Counted from the stretch's first letter, positions 47,116-56,753 are shown. The stretch is DNA of 64,000 nucleotides from Novosphingobium meiothermophilum (GCF_003171715.1 NZ_QGHL01000004.1:62001-126000); one strand, 5' to 3'. Numbers and translations: made by a program. The notes: generated by a model not told the origin, from the letters alone.

Positions 47116-48839
47116 CACCCGACGACGGCCTTATTCACCGCGAAGTCCGCGCTGCTGAATCGCGCATGGAATTTGCGCTGACGGGATTGCTCACACTGCT
47201 GGTGGCCGGCACGCTGGCCTATGTCCATTCGCTGTTCGCCCCGCTGGTGCCGCCGCACGTATTATGGTCGTGGACGGGTTCCATGGGCGTTGTCACGGCG
47301 ATCATGCTGACCGTGCCGTTGCTGATCTATATCCGCAAACCCGATGCCGAACAGATCGAACGCTTCTGGTCGCCTCTGGGCAAGGTCGTGGCCGTGCTGT
47401 TCGATGTGGTCGTGGCGGCCAGTGTATGGATGCTGTTGCCCTACGCATCCGAACCGCTGCAACTGCTGATGGTCATATTCTATTCCGCCGCGATCAGCGG
47501 ACAGGTGGTGGCCACGGCCGAAGCGATTGGCAACATCACCTTTGGCGTGATCGCCATCTTCGGATCGGCGGCGCTGTTCTTCTTTCGCAGCGAAACGCTT
47601 TATGCCGATTCCCTCGCCATCTTCCTGCTGGCCTTCGGCGCGCTGATGATCGGCACGGCTGTCGTGCTGAAGCATGCGATCCGCAGTGCGATTGCCCAGC
47701 GTCTGCGGGCAGAGGCGATGTCGGCCGACATCACCGCCGCGCTGGCCGCAACCCATGCCGAACGCGATGCGCGCACGCGCTTCATCGCCGCTGCCTCGCA
47801 TGATCTGCGCCAGCCCTTGCAGGCGGCCATGCTGTTCTTCCGCCAGGTGCTGCATGCTCCCGACGCCGAGCGGCAGGAGCGCGCCGCCGAGGGCGTGCAG
47901 CGGGGGCTTGAGGAAGCCATGGTCATGCTGGAAGGCATGGCCGAACACCTGCGCCTTGAAAGTGGACGAATGGAGGCACGCAGCAGGGCGGTGCCGCTCA
48001 TCTCCATTCTTGAGGCACTCGAACATGAACTGGCGCCGGCCGCGCGCCGGGCAGGCATGGCTCTGCGGATCGCCCGCAGCAATCGGGTCGTGCACGCAGA
48101 CCCGGCGCTGCTAACCCGCATCCTGCGCAATCTCCTGACCAACGCCCTCCTCCATTCCCACGGCACGCGTGTCCGGGTTCTGGTGCGTCGCCGCGATCAA
48201 AGCGTGCAGATTGCCGTGCTTGACGATGGTAACGGTATCCCGGCGGCAGAAGCCGAAGCCCTGTTCCTGCCCTATGCCCAAGGGGCTGGAACGCGACGGC
48301 TGGGCCACGGATCGGGGCTGGGTCTGGCAATTGCGCGGGAAATGGCCATGCTGATGGATGGCACACTGGTTCACGATCCGCGCTGGACAGGCGGCTGTGC
48401 CTTCGTTCTGACCCTGCCCGAAGGCACACTGCGAGCCTCCGCAACGCCGGAACATGAGGCTGCCGATCCCGATCGCACGCTCGACCGACAGATCGTGCTG
48501 CTTGTGGAAGACCGGGTCGACACGCGCGAGGCGATGGCCGGGACACTGCGCATGAGGGGCGCACAGGTCTGGGCCTGTGCCAGTTCCGCCGAAGTGGCCG
48601 ACGCCCTTGCGCAGGGCCTGCGCCCGTGGGCGGTGATTACTGACTGGCACCTGGGCCGCGAAGACAGCGGGGCAAAAGTCATCGCTCTCGTGCACAAGAT
48701 CTGCCCGGACGCGCGCGCCCTCGTCATGAGCGGTGACGCCACCGGGGCAACCGCGCAGCAGGTAGCCGAGGCCGGGTGTTCGCTGCTGTTGAAGCCGGTG
48801 CCCGAACCGGTCCTGCTCGCAGCGTTGACAGCGGACTAG
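47112..48839 (+). CDS. Membrane hybrid histidine kinase
   Basis: A 575-residue sensor kinase. The N-terminal 190 residues are about six hydrophobic segments with hardly any periplasmic loop, suggesting a signal sensed in or at the membrane. Then a helix, HisKA with His230 in AASHDLRQPLQAAMLFF, HATPase (NLLTNALLHS, DDGNGIP, GHGSGLGLAI) and a receiver with Asp511 in VITDWHLGRE. Start TTG at 47112 overlaps the regulator's stop; an ATG at 47166 is possible. It resembles the HDLRQPLQ class that pairs with LuxR regulators. Confidence 0.9.
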   Translation: MTPDDGLIHREVRAAESRMEFALTGLLTLLVAGTLAYVHSLFAPLVPPHVLWSWTGSMGVVTAIMLTVPLLIYIRKPDAEQIERFWSPLGKVVAVLFDVVVAASVWMLLPYASEPLQLLMVIFYSAAISGQVVATAEAIGNITFGVIAIFGSAALFFFRSETLYADSLAIFLLAFGALMIGTAVVLKHAIRSAIAQRLRAEAMSADITAALAATHAERDARTRFIAAASHDLRQPLQAAMLFFRQVLHAPDAERQERAAEGVQRGLEEAMVMLEGMAEHLRLESGRMEARSRAVPLISILEALEHELAPAARRAGMALRIARSNRVVHADPALLTRILRNLLTNALLHSHGTRVRVLVRRRDQSVQIAVLDDGNGIPAAEAEALFLPYAQGAGTRRLGHGSGLGLAIAREMAMLMDGTLVHDPRWTGGCAFVLTLPEGTLRASATPEHEAADPDRTLDRQIVLLVEDRVDTREAMAGTLRMRGAQVWACASSAEVADALAQGLRPWAVITDWHLGREDSGAKVIALVHKICPDARALVMSGDATGATAQQVAEAGCSLLLKPVPEPVLLAALTAD

Positions 48840-48977
48840 GCTCCAAGGACGTCGCGTTGGTTGATCTGTTTGCCGGGTGAAGCGTAAGCAGCGATTGAGC
48901 CGCACCTGCCGCAGAATCCGCACGGAGCGCGGCGGATCAGCTTGTGTTGCCCGCTATGGTCACTATCGTTCTTCCCC

Positions 48978-49006
48978 GGCCGAACCTCATCGCGCGAGGT
49001 TCGGCC
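48978..49006. repeat. Perfect hairpin between convergent genes
   Basis: GGCCGAACCTC / GAGGTTCGGCC with a seven-base loop, between the ends of the hybrid kinase (+) and the COG4705 gene (-). No T-run on either side. Placed to separate convergent transcripts, probably as a two-way terminator. Confidence 0.55.
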
Positions 49007-49045
49007 TGGAGAGGCCATCAGACCACAATTCCTGTCCTGCCGGGA

Positions 49046-49813
49046 TCAGGCGGCAGAGGACCCGTGATGCCCCGCACGCTGCGGCAGCAGGCCCAGGGCA
49101 AGGATCATCAGCCCGCCAATGACGGCAACGATCAGCGGACGGCTGATGGCAAGCCCGCCGTGGTCGCCCGCCTTGTCGAAGAAGTTGCCGACAACCGCGC
49201 CAAGCGGGCGGGTGAGGATGAAGGCCGCCCAGAACAGGATCACGCCGCTGACCGCGCGCCGGTAATGCAGGAAAAGCAGGACCGCGAGCGCCGCGCCGAA
49301 GATAAGCGCCGAGCTGCCATAGCCGAAGCCCGCCGTGTCCGCGAACCAGTCACCCAGCGCAGTTCCCAGCGTCTGGGAAAAGGTGATGGTGATCCAGTAG
49401 AAGGCTTCCACCCGGCGTTCGGCAATCTGGTCTGCCGCCACGCGGCCAAGCGCCAGCTTCCACGAGACGAGCGAGGCCAGCACGAGGCCGAGCAGCAGCA
49501 ACGAGCCTCCGGTGTAGCCAATTCCGAGCGAGCGGGTGCAGTAATCGGCCAGCGTTGTTCCCGCCGTGGTCGAGGCGACGATTGTTGACCAGTAAAGCGC
49601 CGGGTGGAACCGCCGCGCCGCTGTCTGGATCACGGCCAGTGCCGCGAACAGGCCGAAAAGGATCGCGGTTGCCGTCAAATAGCCAAGGTTCATATCCATG
49701 CTGATGAGGTTGCCGCCGACCTCGCCCAGTGTCGTTGCGAGGATCTTCACCACCCAGAAGCCCGCGGTCGCCGCAGGCACCTTGCTCAAAATCTCCGAAG
49801 TCTCGTCCGTCAT
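49046..49813 (-). CDS. DUF347-repeat membrane protein (COG4705)
   Basis: A 255-residue polytopic membrane protein built of repeated units, each with a conserved T-x-G-x-x-x-x-D/N pattern: KILATTLGEVGGN, ASTTAGTTLADY, ITFSQTLGTALGDW and ILTRPLGAVVGNF. This is the DUF347 repeat arrangement (four units of two helices). Function is unknown; repeated polar residues within helices suggest a carrier. It is divergent from a membrane-anchored LuxR-type gene 57 bases away. Confidence 0.85.
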   Translation of the reverse strand: MTDETSEILSKVPAATAGFWVVKILATTLGEVGGNLISMDMNLGYLTATAILFGLFAALAVIQTAARRFHPALYWSTIVASTTAGTTLADYCTRSLGIGYTGGSLLLLGLVLASLVSWKLALGRVAADQIAERRVEAFYWITITFSQTLGTALGDWFADTAGFGYGSSALIFGAALAVLLFLHYRRAVSGVILFWAAFILTRPLGAVVGNFFDKAGDHGGLAISRPLIVAVIGGLMILALGLLPQRAGHHGSSAA

Positions 49814-49870
49814 CGCCTTGTCCTTCCTTTGCGTTCAGGCGGGTTTGCGGATCGAGACCTAGCGTCGGCC

Positions 49871-50458
49871 ATGCGCTTACCCCATAAGCAGGTGCTCAAA
49901 TCGATCGGGATCAGCGATAGCGGCATGTTCGGACATCACTTCTCTCGGCTCACTGGCGCCGCGGCAGACAGACGCGAGATGCTGATCTCGCGGGCAGTCA
50001 TCGGCCTTCAATCGATCGCGGCCCTGTTCTTCGGCTTCGACATTTTCAGCGACTACGTCGAACTGGGCCGGACCCCGGTGGGGGCGGAACTTGTCGTCGA
50101 GGGGCTTGTCACGATGGGCCTTGTTGCCGGCATCGTGCTGGGCATACGGCACAGCAAGCGGCTCGCTAAAGATATCAGGCGAAAGGATGACGCCCTGAGT
50201 GTGGCCCGCGGAGCGCTTGGTGCCCATGTCAGCATGAAATTTGCCGAATGGGGCCTGTCCGTTTCCGAGGCCGAGGTGGCCATGCTGGCCATCAAGGGCT
50301 TCCAGATCGCCGAGATCGCGAAGATCAGAAAGGCAGCCACCGGAACTGTCCGTTCGCAGCTCAGCCAGGTCTATGCCAAGGCACAGGTCAGCAGCCAGTC
50401 AATGCTGGTGGCCAGCTTTCTCGATGATCTTCTGGGCGGCGTGCCTGCCGGGCAATGA
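49871..50458 (+). CDS. Membrane-anchored LuxR-type HTH protein
   Basis: A 195-residue protein with two transmembrane segments (about 40-62 and 72-94) and a C-terminal LuxR-like helix-turn-helix (LSVSEAEVAMLAIKGFQIAEIAKIRKAATGTVRSQLSQVYAKAQV). No receiver is present. ATG 49871 begins MRLPHKQ; an internal ATG at 49925 is also possible. It is divergent from the DUF347 gene and probably regulates it, sensing directly at the membrane. I do not recognise a named family. Confidence 0.75.
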   Translation: MRLPHKQVLKSIGISDSGMFGHHFSRLTGAAADRREMLISRAVIGLQSIAALFFGFDIFSDYVELGRTPVGAELVVEGLVTMGLVAGIVLGIRHSKRLAKDIRRKDDALSVARGALGAHVSMKFAEWGLSVSEAEVAMLAIKGFQIAEIAKIRKAATGTVRSQLSQVYAKAQVSSQSMLVASFLDDLLGGVPAGQ

Positions 50459-50536
50459 ATGCCCGCATCGGGTGGTTCAACCGCGGTCTGCTTTGCCGGA
50501 ACGGTCCATCTTGCGGCTGCCTCGATCCGTTTCCCC

Positions 50537-51229
50537 CTAGACAACGGTGCCGAAAAGCCGTCCGATGAGGGCGGTGAGCGCCATGGCCAGCGCCCCCCAG
50601 AAGACCACGCGCATCACCGGCCGCAGCAGCGCTGCTCCGCCAGCCTTCGCCCCTACTGCGCCAAGCACGGCAAGGAACAGGATGGAACCAGCCGCTTCGC
50701 CCGGAACCATCCATGCCATCGGCAGCAGGGCCGCCAGCAGCAGGGGCAGAAAAGCCCCTGCGGTAAAGGTTCCTGCCGAGGCGAAAGCTGCGACAACCGG
50801 CCGGGCGGCAGTCGTTTCGGTAATGTGCAATTCGTCGCGCGCATGGGCGCCAAGGGCATCGTGCGCCATCATCTGCGTGGCGACCTTTGCCGCCGTTTCG
50901 GGATCAACGCCCCGCTCGACGTAAATGTCCGCCAGTTCGGCATGTTCAAGATCGGGGCTTGTGGCAAGTTCGGCGCGCTCCCTTTCAAGATCCGCGCGCT
51001 CGGTATCTGCTTGCGAACTGACCGAAACGTATTCGCCCGCCGCCATCGACATCGCGCCGGCAACCAGACCGGCAACGCCCGCCACCAGAAGCGCCTGACG
51101 ATTGGCCCCGGAGGCGGCGACCCCGATGATGAGGCTGGCGGTTGAGACGATGCCATCATTTGCCCCCAGCACGGCAGCGCGAAGCCAGCCGATCCGGGAT
51201 ACGAGATGGAGTTCGCGATGAGGCTTCAT
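50537..51229 (-). CDS. VIT1/CCC1-family metal carrier
   Basis: A 230-residue membrane protein: the first helix ANDGIVSTASLIIGVAASG is the hallmark of the VIT family, iron/manganese carriers. The middle (about 70-130) is a charged helical region rich in Glu (ADLERERAELATS, YVERGVDPETAAKV), the metal-gathering part of the family. Three to four further helices follow. It lies 68 bases after the efflux operon on the same strand. Confidence 0.9.
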   Translation of the reverse strand: MKPHRELHLVSRIGWLRAAVLGANDGIVSTASLIIGVAASGANRQALLVAGVAGLVAGAMSMAAGEYVSVSSQADTERADLERERAELATSPDLEHAELADIYVERGVDPETAAKVATQMMAHDALGAHARDELHITETTAARPVVAAFASAGTFTAGAFLPLLLAALLPMAWMVPGEAAGSILFLAVLGAVGAKAGGAALLRPVMRVVFWGALAMALTALIGRLFGTVV

Positions 51230-51296
51230 GCGCCGAGCCTAGAGACATAAGGGCTGGCGCGCAATCCGCGCCTTTGCAGCCCCACGATCGTCCCTG

Positions 51297-52532
51297 CTAG
51301 TCAGCAATCCACAGGTTGTGGCTGTCGATCAGCAGGCAGTTGATGGCCCGGTGCGCCTCTGCCCGTGCCATCGCCTCGGCGCGGAAGGCTGCATGGGCCA
51401 GACGTTCGGCCTGAAGCACATCGGCAAGGTCGATCGCGCCAAGCTGATGCCCGCGCCGGGTCTTGGCGAGGGCAGCAACCTGGGCATTGAGCGCATCGCG
51501 CGCCATCTGCCATGTCTGCATCGCCGATCTGGCGCGCGTCACGTCGCGCATGGCGATTTCCTGCACGTCGATCCGCACTGCCGCGCGTTCCGCATCGGCG
51601 GCCTGACCTTCGGATGCCATGCGATCAGCCTCGGCGCGGCGACCGGTTCCGCCGAACGGCATAGAAATCACCAGACCGGCGCCGCGCTCAAGCCCGCCGA
51701 ACTCGCTGAACAGGCGCACGCCAAGGCTGGGATCGGCCAGTCGGTCCTTGCGGGCGCGTTCGGCCATGACGGCCGCGCGTTCCGCATCGGCATTGGCCGC
51801 GGCAATCTCGTGGCTGCGCTCGATCACCTGCGCGGCAAGCGCGTCGAGCGCTTCTGCCGGAAGCTGCGGCACCGGCGCGTCGGGAGCTTCGGCAGGCAAG
51901 GGAAGCGTAGGAAACCGGGTTGCGAGGCGCGAGCGCGCCAGTTCCGCCCGCCCCTGCGACTGAGCGGCCTGAGTGCGCGCTTCGCCCAGCGCGGCCTCGG
52001 TCTGGTCCGCATCGAGCGTGGCCATGTCGCGCAGGCTCACACGGCGGCGGATCGCGGCCAGCGACGCCTCGTAATTGGCCACGCTCTGCGCATCGACTCG
52101 CGCTTCGGCGCTGGCGCCCAGCCAGTCCCACCACAGATCATTGAGCAAGGTGGCTGCCTGATGACGGGCATCTTCGGCCCGGTTTTCGGCAGACGTGATG
52201 CCCAGTTCGCCGGCATCACGGTCAAGCCTGCCCTTGCCGGGCAGACGCACCGGGCGAGTGATCTGCACGTCGAACTCTGCCATGGCGTTCTGCCCCAGCC
52301 CTTGCGCCCAGCGCCGCGAATGGGTGCCCTGAAAGTTGAAACTGGATGCACTTCCCCGCAGCGTGCGCGCTTCGGCGCGCGCGGCCTCAAGCCGGGCATC
52401 GGCAGCAAGCACCGAGGGTTGCTGGTCGATTGCCTCGATGACAGCAGCTTCGGGGGGCAGCGCATTCTGCGCGGCAAGCGGGGCTGCCACCGTTCCCAGC
52501 AGCAACGCAAGAAGCGGAAGCCGACGGATCAT
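51297..52532 (-). CDS. czcC: Outer-membrane efflux factor (CzcC/TolC type)
   Basis: A 411-residue exported outer-membrane factor: signal peptide (about 1-21) and two long helical repeats (about 25-200 and 215-405) of the TolC plan, rich in alanine and charged heptads. It would join the CzcBA-type pump to the outside. Its ATG overlaps the czcA stop by four bases, so it is the third gene of the operon. Confidence 0.87.
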   Translation of the reverse strand: MIRRLPLLALLLGTVAAPLAAQNALPPEAAVIEAIDQQPSVLAADARLEAARAEARTLRGSASSFNFQGTHSRRWAQGLGQNAMAEFDVQITRPVRLPGKGRLDRDAGELGITSAENRAEDARHQAATLLNDLWWDWLGASAEARVDAQSVANYEASLAAIRRRVSLRDMATLDADQTEAALGEARTQAAQSQGRAELARSRLATRFPTLPLPAEAPDAPVPQLPAEALDALAAQVIERSHEIAAANADAERAAVMAERARKDRLADPSLGVRLFSEFGGLERGAGLVISMPFGGTGRRAEADRMASEGQAADAERAAVRIDVQEIAMRDVTRARSAMQTWQMARDALNAQVAALAKTRRGHQLGAIDLADVLQAERLAHAAFRAEAMARAEAHRAINCLLIDSHNLWIAD

Positions 52533-55500
52533 GCTGCACCTCCTGCCGGATGGAGCCGGTCGCCAGCCTCGCGCTCCTCGGCGCTTTCACCAAAGCGTTC
52601 GTACAGAATGGGCAGCAGGATCAGCGTCAGCAGCGTTGCCGTGACCAGCCCGCCGATGACGACGATGGCCAGCGGCTTCTGGATTTCCGAACCCGGCCCC
52701 GTGGCGAAGAGCAGCGGCACAAGGCCGAATGCGGCAATGCTCGCGGTCATCAGCACCGGCCGCAGCCGCCGCGCCGCGCCAACCCGCACCGCTTCGCCCA
52801 GCGGCATGCCGTTCTGCCGGAGCTGTCGGAAGTAGCTGACCATGACAAGGCCGTTGAGCACGGCGATGCCGAGCAGCGCGATGAACCCGACCGATGCCGG
52901 AACCGAGAGATATTCCCCCGAAACCGCCAGCGCGATCATGCCGCCAACTGCTGCGAAGGGAATGTTGACAAGGATCAGCACCGATGCCCGCACCGAGCGC
53001 AGCGTAAGGTAAAGCACAACAAAGATAAGCAGTACCGCAAAGGGCAGCACGATCATCAGCCTTGCCGAAGCGCGCTGCTGGTTCTCGAACTGTCCGCCCC
53101 AAACGATGCGGTAGCCCTGCGGCAGCTTCACATTAGCGGCAATGTCGGCCTTGGCCTCTTCCACATAGCCCACCAGATCGCGCCCCGAAACGAAGGCCTG
53201 AACCATGGCAAAACGCGAACCGTTCTCGTGCTCGACCTTGACCGGGCCTTCCACGCGGTTGACGCGCGCCACATCGCTGGCCCGCACAAGCTGGCCCGAA
53301 GGGCTGCGATAGACCTGATCGGCAAAGGCTTCGGGCGCCATCCCCTCGCCGCCGTTGCCACGGATCACCACCGGCACGCGGCGCACGCCTTCTGCCACAA
53401 CGCCGGCGCGAACGCCTTCCACGTTGGCGCGCATCATGTCCTGAAGCATGTCAACCGGCATCCCTGCCCGGCCTGCGGCTACGCGGTCGATGTCGATCTC
53501 CAGATAGTCCACGCTGTCATTGGCAACCGTGATTGCCTCGCTGGTGCCCCTGATCTTTTCGAGCCGCTGCTGGATCTGCCCGGCAAGGCGCGAAAGTTCG
53601 CCAAGATCGGGGCCGAAGAGCTTGATCGCCAGATCGCCGCGCGCGCCCGTCAGCATTTCGGAAACGCGCATTTCAATGGGCTGGGTGAAGCTCGGCTCGA
53701 TGCCGGGAATGGCATGCAGCGCCTCGCGGATCTGTTCGACCAGCCAGTCCTTGTCCTGCTTGCGCCACTCGTTGCGCGGCTTCAGACGCACGAAGCTGTC
53801 GGTCTCGTTGAGGCTCATCGGATCAAGCCCCAGTTCGTCACTGCCCACGCGGGCAATCACGTCGGTAATTTCGGGCACCTTCTCCATCAGCAGGCGCTGC
53901 ACGCGCATGTCGCCCGCCACGCTGTGTTCAAGGTTCACGCTGGGCAGCTTGGTAAGCTGAACGAGCGTTGCGCCTTCGTCCATGGTCGGCAGGAAGGTCT
54001 TGCCGGTAGCGGTGTAGGCAACGCCCGCAAGCAGCAGCGAGCCGCCCGCGATCAGGCTTACCGTGCGGCGGTTGGCAAAGGCCCATTCCAGCGCGCGGGC
54101 ATGGCGCGGTGCCACTTGGCGCATCAGCCAGGGTTCGCCATGCGCCTCGTGCTGGCGCAGCACGAAGAAGGCCAGCACCGGCACGAGCGTGAGCGAAAGC
54201 ACCAGCGCCGAGAGCAGCGCGAGCACGATGGTCAGCGCAACTGGCGAGAACAGCTTGCCCTCAAGCCCTTCCAGCGTGAGGAGCGGCATGAACACCAGCG
54301 CGATGATAAGCAGGCCCGAAGCCACCGGGACCGCCACTTCCGAGGCCGCAATGAATACCGCGTGCAGTTTTCCGCTGGAGCGGTGTTTCGGATCGGAAAG
54401 CCGCTCCACCACGTTTTCCACCACCACCACCGCGCCATCGACAAGAATGCCCACTGCAATGGCCAGTCCGCCAAGGCTCATCAGGTTGGCGGTAAGCCCG
54501 ATGGAACGCATGAAAATGAAGGTGAGCAGCGCCGCCATCGGCAAGGCAACCGCCACGATCACCGAAGCGCGCACGTCTCCCAGAAACAGCAGCAGCAGCA
54601 CGACCACGAGGATCGTGGCCTCGATCAGCGCCTTCTCCACCGTGCCGACCGCGCTTTCGATCAGATCGGTGCGATCATAGAAGATGTCCACGCTCATGCC
54701 CGCAGGCAGGCTGGGCTTGATTTCCTCAAGCCGCGCCTTGACGCCATCCACCACTTTCGATGCGTCCGCGCCGCGCAGCGCGATGACAAGGCCCTGCACC
54801 GCTTCGCCCTTGCCGTTCTTCGACACTGCACCATAGCGGGTGAGGCTGCCCATGCCGACGCTGGCCACATCACCCACACGCAGGACGGCGCCCTTCTGCG
54901 AGCGGACGACAACCGAGGAGAGATCATCCAGTGTGCGGATCGCGCCGACGGCACGCACGATCAGCGCTTCCTCACCCTGCTTGAGGCGGCCCGCACCGTC
55001 ATTGCGGTTGCTGCTTTCGATGGCGGTGCGCAGGTCTTCCACCGTCAGCCCGGCGGCGGCAAGCGCGGCCGTGTCGGGGCGAACTTCGAAGGTTTCGGCA
55101 AAGCCGCCCAGTGCGTTGACGTCAGCCACGCCCGGCACGGTGCGCAAGGCGGGACGCACGATCCAGTCAAGCACGCGGCGCTTTTCCGAAAGGCTCTGCG
55201 GGCCTTCCAGCGTGAACATGATCATGTCCGAAAGCGGCGTGGAAATGGGCGCCATGCCGCCATCCACCGTAGCCGGAAGATCGCCGGTAACGTTGGAAAG
55301 CCTTTCAGCCACCTGGCTGCGCGCCCAGTAGATGTCGGTGCCGTCCTTGAAATCGATGGTAATGTCGGCAATCGCGTATTTGGCCACCGAACGCAGGTTG
55401 GTCTGGTTCGGAATGCCGAGCATTTCCATCTCGATCGGCGTGATGACCCGGCTCTCGACCTCTTCCGGGGTCATCCCCGGCGCCTTGAGGATGATCTTGA

Positions 55501-55639
55501 CCTGGGTCGAACTGATATCGGGGAAAGCGTCGATCGGGAGGTTCATGAACGACCAGCCGCCCCACGCCGCCAGAGCGAGCGCCAGCCCCAACACGGCAAA
55601 GCGCGCTGCCAGCGCCTTCTCTACGAGTCTTGCCAGCAT
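52529..55639 (-). CDS. czcA: Heavy-metal RND efflux transporter (CzcA family)
   Basis: A 1036-residue RND proton antiporter: first helix (about 12-30), two large periplasmic loops (ISSTQVKIILKAPGMTPEEVE, FLPTMDEGATLVQL) and two sets of six helices ending in YERFGES. Helix 4 reads AIAVGILVDGAVVVVEN: the DGA and EN of heavy-metal RND pumps are there, but the first aspartate of the DFG found in zinc/cobalt pumps is replaced by alanine, so the cation is uncertain. ATG 55639 follows the czcB stop with one base between. Confidence 0.93.
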   Translation of the reverse strand: MLARLVEKALAARFAVLGLALALAAWGGWSFMNLPIDAFPDISSTQVKIILKAPGMTPEEVESRVITPIEMEMLGIPNQTNLRSVAKYAIADITIDFKDGTDIYWARSQVAERLSNVTGDLPATVDGGMAPISTPLSDMIMFTLEGPQSLSEKRRVLDWIVRPALRTVPGVADVNALGGFAETFEVRPDTAALAAAGLTVEDLRTAIESSNRNDGAGRLKQGEEALIVRAVGAIRTLDDLSSVVVRSQKGAVLRVGDVASVGMGSLTRYGAVSKNGKGEAVQGLVIALRGADASKVVDGVKARLEEIKPSLPAGMSVDIFYDRTDLIESAVGTVEKALIEATILVVVLLLLFLGDVRASVIVAVALPMAALLTFIFMRSIGLTANLMSLGGLAIAVGILVDGAVVVVENVVERLSDPKHRSSGKLHAVFIAASEVAVPVASGLLIIALVFMPLLTLEGLEGKLFSPVALTIVLALLSALVLSLTLVPVLAFFVLRQHEAHGEPWLMRQVAPRHARALEWAFANRRTVSLIAGGSLLLAGVAYTATGKTFLPTMDEGATLVQLTKLPSVNLEHSVAGDMRVQRLLMEKVPEITDVIARVGSDELGLDPMSLNETDSFVRLKPRNEWRKQDKDWLVEQIREALHAIPGIEPSFTQPIEMRVSEMLTGARGDLAIKLFGPDLGELSRLAGQIQQRLEKIRGTSEAITVANDSVDYLEIDIDRVAAGRAGMPVDMLQDMMRANVEGVRAGVVAEGVRRVPVVIRGNGGEGMAPEAFADQVYRSPSGQLVRASDVARVNRVEGPVKVEHENGSRFAMVQAFVSGRDLVGYVEEAKADIAANVKLPQGYRIVWGGQFENQQRASARLMIVLPFAVLLIFVVLYLTLRSVRASVLILVNIPFAAVGGMIALAVSGEYLSVPASVGFIALLGIAVLNGLVMVSYFRQLRQNGMPLGEAVRVGAARRLRPVLMTASIAAFGLVPLLFATGPGSEIQKPLAIVVIGGLVTATLLTLILLPILYERFGESAEEREAGDRLHPAGGAA

Positions 55640-55640
55640 C

Positions 55641-56753
55641 TTATTCGCCGCCCAGCAGGACTTTGAGTTCGGCGAGGCCGGAGGTGGCCACACGCTCGCC
55701 TGCCTTCAGCCCCGATGCGAGCGTCACCGTCTCGCTCCCGCGCCCCGCGACAACCACCTCGCGGCGGACAAAGCCCTTCGCCGCGGCCACAAAGACAACA
55801 TCCTTACCGCCCATCTGCGAGATGGCAGCAGCAGGCACGCTGACGGCGCGGACCGCGCTTGCCCCCTTGAGGATGACCGAGACGCCCTTGCCGCTGACCA
55901 GCAGCGGCGATGATCCGATCCGCGCCTTGGCCACCAGCGCGCGGGTTTCCTGATCGATCGAGTTTCCGACCGAAATGATCTGCCCTTCCACGGCCTCGGA
56001 ACCGCCATCGGCAAGCGCAACGGCCATTCCGGGACGCACCTGCCCGGCAAGCCGTTCGGGAATCTGGAGATCGAGCATGAAGCTGGCCGTATTCTCGATG
56101 ACGAACGGCGCGGTCAGTCCGTCAACCGGACCGCCGGTCTGCACCGCGACCGCTGCGATCTTGCCGGTGATGGGCGCACGCAGGGTGACTTCGCCGCCCG
56201 CGCTCGCACCGGACTGGGCAAGGATGCGCCGGTTCTCCGAAACCGCCACCTCGGCTTCGCGCAGGGCCGCGCGAGCCTCGTCGGCGCGGGCGCCGGCAAT
56301 GATGCCTTCGCGGGCAAGCTGGCTGGCGCGTTCGGCATTGGCGCGCGCCACGGCCAGTTGCGCTTCGCCGCGTGCCATCGCCGCGCCATACTGCACCGGC
56401 TCGATCGAGCGGACCACGGCAAGCGCCTGTCCTTTCGTCACCGCCTGCCCCATGACCACGAAAAGCCGCGTCACGGTGCCGCCGAAGGGGGCGGTAACGG
56501 CCACGCGCGCCTCCGGGGGCAAAGTCACGACAGCGGGAACGACCCCAAGCTGCGCAGTATCGCTTTCGCTTGCCACCGCGGTCGTGATGCCCATGCGGCT
56601 GACCTGTTCCGCCGTCAGTTCGCCGCTGCCAGCCTTGGGCGCAGCCTCCTGCGCAGGCGGGGCATCTGATCCGCCCTGCATGGCCCACCAGCCCAATCCG
56701 CCCAGCACAACGGCGGCCAAGGCCGCACCCCCGATGATCGTATTGCGTTCCAT
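55641..56753 (-). CDS. czcB: Efflux RND periplasmic adaptor (CzcB/CusB type)
   Basis: A 370-residue membrane-fusion protein: N-terminal anchor (about 5-24), lipoyl-like and hairpin domains (VTAPFGGTVTRLFVVMGQAV, ARANAERASQLAREGIIAGARADEARAALREAEVAVSENRR region), and a beta-barrel. It links CzcA to the outer-membrane factor. ATG 56753 (MERNTI) is preferred; the frame is open ten codons further. It is divergent from the OmpR-type regulator 105 bases away. Confidence 0.9.
   Translation of the reverse strand: MERNTIIGGAALAAVVLGGLGWWAMQGGSDAPPAQEAAPKAGSGELTAEQVSRMGITTAVASESDTAQLGVVPAVVTLPPEARVAVTAPFGGTVTRLFVVMGQAVTKGQALAVVRSIEPVQYGAAMARGEAQLAVARANAERASQLAREGIIAGARADEARAALREAEVAVSENRRILAQSGASAGGEVTLRAPITGKIAAVAVQTGGPVDGLTAPFVIENTASFMLDLQIPERLAGQVRPGMAVALADGGSEAVEGQIISVGNSIDQETRALVAKARIGSSPLLVSGKGVSVILKGASAVRAVSVPAAAISQMGGKDVVFVAAAKGFVRREVVVAGRGSETVTLASGLKAGERVATSGLAELKVLLGGE

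Noticed and set aside
52550-55666. A 1038-codon open frame opposite czcA
   Set aside because: Exactly antisense to a clear RND pump; composition is that of a shadow frame.
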